Virus record (IMG/VR): IMGVR_UViG_3300036406_001035
Location: 78,522-142,521 of that record
Source of the DNA: a virus
Length of the DNA stretch: 64,000 nt
Direction: 5' to 3' (one strand)
The notes under the pieces were generated by a model. The model worked only from the letters and a program-made list of their open reading frames with translations, had not been told where the DNA came from and did not search any database. Every line of letters begins with the position of its first letter. Within the stretch, counting starts at the first letter, position 1. This document shows, piece by piece, positions 58,281 through 64,000 of this stretch. The position numbers and the translations under genes were made by a program.

Positions 58281-58592
58281 TTACTTATTTATAGAACTAC
58301 TAGTATCAACCATGCAAGATATCGAATCAATTGACATATTAAGTTCTTCTTGTTTCTTTTCTTGATTTTTAACATTCTCAAATGACTTTTTAATCTGAGA
58401 TTCATATTGATTATGTTTTGATATTTTAAAATTTTCTATTGAATCAAGAAGTTTATTAGAACTTATTTTTAATTGAGGTCCATAAATGGGTTGTATATCA
58501 ACTTGATTAATAGTAGGTTGTTTATTTGATAATAAACCTAAAGCAATAAAAGCCAATAAAGAACTAGACACAGAAACTAATAAATTTTTCAT
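58281..58592 (-). CDS. Spanin-like lysis protein, 103 aa
   Basis: An N-terminal hydrophobic segment (NLLVSVSSSLLAFIALGLLS) then a charged helical part (FKISKHNQYESQIKKSFENV, KNQEKKQEELNMSI). With the gene upstream and the endolysin downstream it forms a lysis cassette. It could be the outer or inner spanin; no lipobox is seen, so an inner-membrane type is likely. Confidence 0.55.
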   Translation of the reverse strand: MKNLLVSVSSSLLAFIALGLLSNKQPTINQVDIQPIYGPQLKISSNKLLDSIENFKISKHNQYESQIKKSFENVKNQEKKQEELNMSIDSISCMVDTSSSINK

Positions 58593-58979
58593 TTATTTAT
58601 TTATTTTTTTTAATAAATTAGATTGTTTTTGTTTTATTTCTTGAGTCTTTTTAGAAACTCTATTTTCAATAACTTTAACGTCATTAGCTATTTTTTTCAT
58701 TTCATTTATTTCATTAATAGCATTAAATAACTTCTCAGAAGCTAATGAATCTTTCCAATAAGCAACCTGTCTTTGAAGCTCTTTCTTTTCTAATTGACAA
58801 GTATCGTTCATTTTTTGAATATGTTTTTTATATTCATTAGAACTATTTAAATTAGAACTTCTTTCTTTAAAAAACAAGAAACCAATAAATAATAAAGCTC
58901 CTCCAATTACGCCTATTATTTGTTTTTCAGCTTTCAGTTTTATAAAGTATTTCCATATATTTATTAAACCTTGAAACAT
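58593..58979 (-). CDS. Inner-membrane coiled-coil (i-spanin-like) protein
   Basis: 128 aa. One membrane segment (QIIGVIGGALLFIGFLFF) near residue 20 and a long helical tail (MNDTCQLEKKELQRQVAYWK, VIENRVSKKTQEIKQKQSNL). Topology and position are like an i-spanin or Rz protein. No nt separates it from the next gene. Confidence 0.55.
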   Translation of the reverse strand: MFQGLINIWKYFIKLKAEKQIIGVIGGALLFIGFLFFKERSSNLNSSNEYKKHIQKMNDTCQLEKKELQRQVAYWKDSLASEKLFNAINEINEMKKIANDVKVIENRVSKKTQEIKQKQSNLLKKINK

Positions 58980-58987
58980 AAATAAAA

Positions 58988-59362
58988 TTAATGTAATAAA
59001 CTAGAAACAATAGTAATATCTGTTAAAGTACCTCCTCCTGATAATATAGTTACTGAACCAATATAAAATGGATTTGTATAAACAGGAGTTTGATAGAAAG
59101 TAGGACCAGCAGGAAGAATAACAGTTCCTATACTTGTATTTAACTGTACAACTTGATTAGTTAATTTAAAAATAGAAAAAGTATTCCCAATTATACCACT
59201 CATAATAGCACTATTTCCTAAAAAAGAATCAAAATGGGCTAAACTAACCCCATCTGGAGTTGGTTCTAATTTACAACATAATTGTTTAAATCCTTGACCT
59301 AATATACCTCGTATATCAGAAAGTAATTTCTGAGCTGTAGCTGTATGTAATGAACTTTGCAT
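58988..59362 (-). CDS. Virion-arm protein with vicinal Cys, 124 aa
   Basis: A helical start (LHTATAQKLLSDIRGILGQG), the pair FKQLCCKLEPTPDG, then a beta-rich Gly/Ile/Val-rich part (NTSIGTVILPAGPTFYQTPV, GSVTILSGGGTLTDI). Probably a particle protein. It lies 116 nt from the next upstream gene; nothing was found in that gap. Confidence 0.65.
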   Translation of the reverse strand: MQSSLHTATAQKLLSDIRGILGQGFKQLCCKLEPTPDGVSLAHFDSFLGNSAIMSGIIGNTFSIFKLTNQVVQLNTSIGTVILPAGPTFYQTPVYTNPFYIGSVTILSGGGTLTDITIVSSLLH

Positions 59363-59478
59363 AGTATTTATTTTAAAATAAGAGTAAATCTTAGGAATAA
59401 TAATTCCTTAGTGTATATGACACTAACTATAATATAAGTTACTGATTTTTAATCTATAAAGTATATTAATTTTAAAAA

Positions 59479-59715
59479 TTAATCTTCTTCTATATAATCT
59501 ATAGAGATATCTAAATCTTCAAATTCATCTTCAGCATCTTGTTTAAAAACTTCTAAAGCTGAGTTATCAAATGGGTTTTTAATTATTTGATGATATTCAA
59601 AATTTACTGTTTGATTATCATAAAATTTTTCTAATTCATTATCTGATAATAAATAAAACCAATCGGATTCTACTTTAACAGTCATTCCATTAGGGAGTTC
59701 TACATTTATTAACAT
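59479..59715 (-). CDS. Acidic 78-aa protein
   Basis: MLINVELPNGMTVKVESDWF, a helical middle and a very acidic end (EDEFEDLDISIDYIEED). It starts right after the large gene (1 nt gap). Acidic small proteins next to large ejected proteins may act as chaperones or assembly factors; this is inference. Confidence 0.6.
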   Translation of the reverse strand: MLINVELPNGMTVKVESDWFYLLSDNELEKFYDNQTVNFEYHQIIKNPFDNSALEVFKQDAEDEFEDLDISIDYIEED

Positions 59716-59716
59716 A

Positions 59717-62700
59717 TTAATTATATCTTAAAGTTATATTATGTTTTTTTCTAAAATCTTCATCTATAATAGCCATCCAATTCATCATTTCTTTAGAAAT
59801 TGGAAATAATTTACTAAAATATTTAAAAGGGTGGGTTTTTTCTAAATCTTCTTGTTCATCATTCGTGAAAATATTTTGAACTTGATTAAAGCTATATCGA
59901 GTCATATGTTCTCCAAATCTCATTCCATCTACTAATGTCTGAACTACTGGGAAAGGTTTATTTACTAAATCTGTAAAAGAAACAGGATTTATATAGAAGG
60001 TTAACTCATTTTTAAATTTACCTAACATATTTAATACTAATCTTTGATAACCAGACTTAGGTTCATCATCATCCCAGGCCATTCCTATGGATAACATAGC
60101 TATCAGTAAACTAGTTATAATTAATAATTCTTTAAAAGTAGATCTAATATTATTTATATATACATGAGTAAAATCTGAAAAAGAAATAAAGTTATTTTCT
60201 GATCCTCCATTTAATAAATGTTGTTCTTTTAAGTTATTATATTTTGTTAGGATTTTTTCATAAGAAACTTCATTCATTTGAGAAAATGCTGCTTTTGTTA
60301 ATTGTAAAAAATCCTTTCCTATTAAATCTTTAAACGTCATATATTTTCCCCAATTTAATCGTTTAGTTACATTATCTATTTCAGGATCACCAAATCTTTC
60401 TGTAACTAATCTAGGCATCCAATTTTTAAATTGCATAGATATTACACCTAATGCACTTAATCCAAACGCATTTTTATCCTCATGTGAAGCATTACCTATG
60501 ACTTTTGTAGTTAATTTTTGAATCAAAGGTCTTAATTTAATAATATGATCTTCTGATAATTCAACAGAAGGATTGTTAAATAAGGATTCTTTTTGTAATT
60601 CTTTTATTTTATTTTCTAGTTCTATATCTAATTTACTAACATTTTCAAATTCTTTAAGACTCATCATATTATTAAACTGAGCCTCATAATTTAATTCTTC
60701 TTTAGCTAAATCTCTAATATTATATAATTCATTATTTCTAAGAATAAAATTATTCAAAGTAGATAAACCTATTACATTTTGAATGTATTTATCTACATTT
60801 CTTAACATGAAATATAACTTTTCCTGAGTAAAATGTTTCTCAAACGTTACTTTTGAAAGTTTATTACCTCTAATTCTATCTGAATCTTCAATAAAAGAGT
60901 CAATTGAATCTAATAATCTCATTCTTTCCTTTGCTGTATCGTTTAATAGTGAGTTTGCTAAACTTACTTTGGAAGAAGCTATATCTGACTTTGTAAAATA
61001 TCCATTTCTATTGGCTTCTAATAAAAGATTGGACATACCTCCAAATAAAGCTGAACTAGCTGACAAAATATTAAAACCTAATGTAGTCATACTTCTCCAA
61101 GCCATTAACTTTTTAACAGTTTTAACTGTAGAGATATTAGTATTTAAGATAGTGTTACCTGCAAACTTTGCTAATTCTGAAAATCCTGATTTACCATATA
61201 CTGAATAATTAATAAAACGTCTTAATAATTCAGTATTTTCATTATGTCCTTTAATAACTTGAGGAATCTTTTCACCAGAAATATTTGTACTATATACTAT
61301 ATTTCCATCTTTATTAACTTGAAGATTTTCTTTATCTTTTTCAATTTCAATTAAAATTCTAGATAATTCTTCTAAGGATTGTTTGGCTTTAAATTCTTCT
61401 AAATGAGAAGAAAATAATGAATATACTTTTAATAAATTAAATGATTGATTGCTATAATCTTTTAATTCATTAATAATATCATATTTACCAATGACTTTTG
61501 ATTTTGGATCAAATCCTAAATTTAAAACTTTATTTATCTCATCAATAGTAAAATCAAAAGTTTCTAACGTTTTTCTTAATCCATATTCTTCCAGTCTAAC
61601 TGCAAAATCTTCATCATCTAAGCTAATTATTTTAGAAAATAAATCTTTTTCTTTAATATTAGATATATCTTGTTGGAATAATTTAGGAATAACTAACTCT
61701 TCTTCACCTGTAATAGGATTTATAATAGTCTCAGCCAAACTATCTTCATCATTAATATTCTCTTTTAGTTTTCTATAATAATTCTGAAGAGATATATCTG
61801 AAAAGTTCTTATCCTGTACTTTTTCAGTTATTGTAGCATAAGCTGATGGATAGAAAGTAAATTTATTAGGGATTAAACCTTCTTCAAATGCTTTAGTATT
61901 TATATCTATAAGAGTATTATATAAATTGACTCTGTCTTCAGATTCTTTTAATTTAATATAATCTTTAGTATGAAACTTACTTTCGGCTTCTTCAGTTAAA
62001 TTAAAAAATCTCCAATTAATATTTGTTATTACACCTTCTCTTTCAATAAAAGCTTTGTTATTTTCAAGCTCCCAAACATCTAGCAATTGATTTAATTTAT
62101 CTCGTAATGCTTGATTATGATAATATTCCTCCTCGGTTTCTTCTTCTAATTCTACATCTATAAAATCTAATGTAGACATTAAAAAATCTCGATATGCGTT
62201 TTTAGCTTTTTGATAAGCTTCATCATTTCTAATAAAATTATCATCTTCAAAAGCATATAACTCATCTAAAGTTTCAAATCCATTAGCTTCAGCTAATATT
62301 TTACCTTTATCAATTTTAGCTATTAACTTTGGAATTCTTTTTCCTTGTCTGTTCTTTTGAAAGAAATAATTAAAATCTGATTGGGATAATTTAGAAAACT
62401 CATTAAGATTCTTAAAATGTTTTAATTTCTCAATATTAGCTTTATTAAATAATAATGTTTGTTTTGCATTTAAAAAAGCTATTGTTTTTACATCTGATAT
62501 AGCAGAAAACTCTCTAAAATGCCTTTTAGCACCTGTATATGCTTTTTCATTACTTGTTAAATTATATATACCAAAACCTTGAGCTTGTTCAGATAATATC
62601 TGATTTCTAAGATTTTTTAAACTTTTTACACTTAAAAATATCTTTCTTTCTAATAAAGCTAAAGCATTTTTATCTTCTGTGTTATCTTGATCTTCTAAAG

Positions 62701-64000
62701 GAAAATAAGTAGATAAGTTACTATATACATTTAATTCATAAATTAAATCTTGTATTTTCTTTAGATTAATGTCTTCAGTTTTTTTAGTTAACTCTTTTTC
62801 TGCTTCCGATATTAACATGTTAATACGTCTTTTAGCAGCATCAGCACTTTTTCTGACTTTTAAATCCTGAATAATCTTTCTAATTTCTCTAAATCTTAAA
62901 GATTTTAAGAATTCTCTATCTTCTCTAGATTCTTCTTGTTGTTTAATATAGTTCTGTAATAATGATTCAAGCTTATTAATTAATGTATTAATATGATCTT
63001 CATTCTCATCAGATACAATAATTGGTAGTAAGTAACGTTGAGGAACTTCCCCTTCTTGTTTAATTTCAGTGGATCCAAAAGGTTGAATTGTAATAGGATC
63101 TCTATCAGGATTAAAAGAATTTAATGTATAATCATCAGATTTATCATATTCTCCTGTAAATATGTTGAATTCACTCTTTTTACCTACAAAAAGACCTACA
63201 GGTATAGCTCTACCATCAATAAATTCTAATCCAGTTAATCGTTTAACCATTTTAGCATACTCTGATAACTGTAAAGCATAAGCTGTTTCTTTTTTATCTG
63301 ATAATATTTCAATTTCTCTAAAGGTAGTATTATACTTATCATATCTACTAGCAGATAAAGTCTTCCAATCTACAATAGAAAAACTTCCATTACCTAAAAC
63401 TAATAAATCTATAGTACCAGCTATTCCTGTTTCAGGATTAATTACTTTTTGTTCAGTTCTAAATTGAACATCTATTCCATGTCTTTGAATGTAAAATTCA
63501 ATCATTCCTGGTAAAAACTCAGCAACAACTGTTTTTAATATATTAGCTGCATCAGAATCTAATAATATTTTATTTTCATCTTCTGGAGAAGTAATAGCAA
63601 AATCATTTACTAAACTCATTAACATGTCTTGAATTGCTTCACTTCTTTCTTCTGAACTTAATTTCTTTAAATTTTCATTCAAATAACCATCTTTATCTAC
63701 AATAGTAAATTTATCAGATAATAATTGTTCTATATAATTATGAAAAACAGTTCCTACATTCTTTAAATATTCACTTTTTTCTGTTGGAGAAAATGTTTTT
63801 TTAAAAGTTTGTTTATAAAAGACATCTATAATAGCTTCATGCACAGATTTAAATATTTGCTGACTACGTTTATCAATATATTTACGTTTTGGCTCATCTA
63901 TATCTAATTCACCTTTTACAAAGGTTACTTCAATATTATCATTTATATCATCTAATACTTTATTAACTTCTGTAGGAGATAAACGTTGATCAGCTGCAAA
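59717..64000 (-). CDS. Very large virion or ejected protein with PD-(D/E)XK domain (5' end outside window)
   Basis: The frame is open to the right edge, so the 1375-residue version starting at GTG 63844 is only part of the chain; about 1427 residues are visible. The N-terminal part seen has GIAGTIDLLVLGNGSFSIVD with DWKT, a PD-(D/E)XK nuclease core, then LQLSEYAKMV. Long helical coils follow, and near the C-terminus a hydrophobic segment (LLIITSLLIAMLSIGMAWDD). crAss-like phages carry giant proteins in the capsid that enter the host; this fits such a cargo protein. The exact homolog is not certain. Confidence 0.75.
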   Translation of the reverse strand, partial: FAADQRLSPTEVNKVLDDINDNIEVTFVKGELDIDEPKRKYIDKRSQQIFKSVHEAIIDVFYKQTFKKTFSPTEKSEYLKNVGTVFHNYIEQLLSDKFTIVDKDGYLNENLKKLSSEERSEAIQDMLMSLVNDFAITSPEDENKILLDSDAANILKTVVAEFLPGMIEFYIQRHGIDVQFRTEQKVINPETGIAGTIDLLVLGNGSFSIVDWKTLSASRYDKYNTTFREIEILSDKKETAYALQLSEYAKMVKRLTGLEFIDGRAIPVGLFVGKKSEFNIFTGEYDKSDDYTLNSFNPDRDPITIQPFGSTEIKQEGEVPQRYLLPIIVSDENEDHINTLINKLESLLQNYIKQQEESREDREFLKSLRFREIRKIIQDLKVRKSADAAKRRINMLISEAEKELTKKTEDINLKKIQDLIYELNVYSNLSTYFPLEDQDNTEDKNALALLERKIFLSVKSLKNLRNQILSEQAQGFGIYNLTSNEKAYTGAKRHFREFSAISDVKTIAFLNAKQTLLFNKANIEKLKHFKNLNEFSKLSQSDFNYFFQKNRQGKRIPKLIAKIDKGKILAEANGFETLDELYAFEDDNFIRNDEAYQKAKNAYRDFLMSTLDFIDVELEEETEEEYYHNQALRDKLNQLLDVWELENNKAFIEREGVITNINWRFFNLTEEAESKFHTKDYIKLKESEDRVNLYNTLIDINTKAFEEGLIPNKFTFYPSAYATITEKVQDKNFSDISLQNYYRKLKENINDEDSLAETIINPITGEEELVIPKLFQQDISNIKEKDLFSKIISLDDEDFAVRLEEYGLRKTLETFDFTIDEINKVLNLGFDPKSKVIGKYDIINELKDYSNQSFNLLKVYSLFSSHLEEFKAKQSLEELSRILIEIEKDKENLQVNKDGNIVYSTNISGEKIPQVIKGHNENTELLRRFINYSVYGKSGFSELAKFAGNTILNTNISTVKTVKKLMAWRSMTTLGFNILSASSALFGGMSNLLLEANRNGYFTKSDIASSKVSLANSLLNDTAKERMRLLDSIDSFIEDSDRIRGNKLSKVTFEKHFTQEKLYFMLRNVDKYIQNVIGLSTLNNFILRNNELYNIRDLAKEELNYEAQFNNMMSLKEFENVSKLDIELENKIKELQKESLFNNPSVELSEDHIIKLRPLIQKLTTKVIGNASHEDKNAFGLSALGVISMQFKNWMPRLVTERFGDPEIDNVTKRLNWGKYMTFKDLIGKDFLQLTKAAFSQMNEVSYEKILTKYNNLKEQHLLNGGSENNFISFSDFTHVYINNIRSTFKELLIITSLLIAMLSIGMAWDDDEPKSGYQRLVLNMLGKFKNELTFYINPVSFTDLVNKPFPVVQTLVDGMRFGEHMTRYSFNQVQNIFTNDEQEDLEKTHPFKYFSKLFPISKEMMNWMAIIDEDFRKKHNITLRYN

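Noticed and set aside
60969-61778. Plus-strand frames inside the giant leftward gene
   Set aside because: They lie antisense to a long continuous frame, with no leader or operon context.
1-64000. Reassigned TAG or TGA codons, as in some crAss-like phages
   Set aside because: TAG, TAA and TGA all end well-supported genes at tight junctions (for example TAG at 1849, 17840 and 36487, TGA at many ATGA overlaps), and key enzymes have no internal stops.

Overview
The window looks like part of the genome of a virulent, very AT-rich tailed phage of Bacteroidota, most likely crAss-like (Crassvirales). The evidence is the layout: one long rightward arm of small overlapping genes plus DNA replication genes, converging on a leftward arm of virion and lysis genes. 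Further support comes from the gene set (family B DNA polymerase, DnaG-type primase, DnaB-type helicase, SF2 helicase, RecA-like recombinase, SSB with an acidic EELPF tail, PD-(D/E)XK nuclease, uracil-DNA glycosylase-like protein), the lack of Shine-Dalgarno sites (starts sit behind A/T-rich leaders), TAnnTTTG-like promoter boxes and a Bacteroidota-style lipoprotein. TAG, TAA and TGA all end genes, so there is no sign of stop-codon reassignment. The assignment rests on reading motifs; no database was searched.

Layout. 1-6.9 kb (+): small unknown genes, several paralogous, an HD hydrolase of the SpoT type and membrane proteins; a 438-base non-coding stretch at 204-641 can fold on itself. 6.9-8.2 kb: an RNA-rich block with three tRNA-like elements that share the same acceptor, D and T arms but carry unrelated structured inserts where the anticodon arm should be, then a 375-base non-coding stretch and a more ordinary tRNA. 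8.2-24.8 kb (+): an accessory train of small genes with paralogous families, an SPFH protein, an HExxH membrane protein, a roughly 56-repeat pentapeptide protein, three more tRNAs, a UDG-like protein and the DNA polymerase. 24.8-27.2 kb: an NMN adenylyltransferase-NUDIX fusion followed by nicotinamide phosphoribosyltransferase, together a two-step route from nicotinamide to NAD+. 27.6-32.9 kb: small genes, including an ABC-type ATPase cut off before Walker B. 32.9-36.5 kb: a MoxR/CobS-like ATPase and a VWA partner whose gene is split by a group I intron with a LAGLIDADG endonuclease. 36.5-39.3 kb: small overlapping genes and a nucleotidyltransferase-like protein. 39.3-53.3 kb: replication, nucleotide metabolism (B12-dependent ribonucleotide reductase, MazG-like) and recombination. 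53.3-64 kb (-): a very large protein with a nuclease motif that runs off the right edge, a lysis cassette and fibre genes, ending in a lipoprotein.

The genes act together as takeover and replication functions (+) and particle and lysis functions (-), separated by a bidirectional terminator at about 53.28 kb. Many + strand genes overlap by 4 nt or by 8-26 nt. The next start codon lies inside Tyr-Glu or Asn-Glu codons or inside an ATTATTAATATGA junction, so unrelated proteins end with similar tails.
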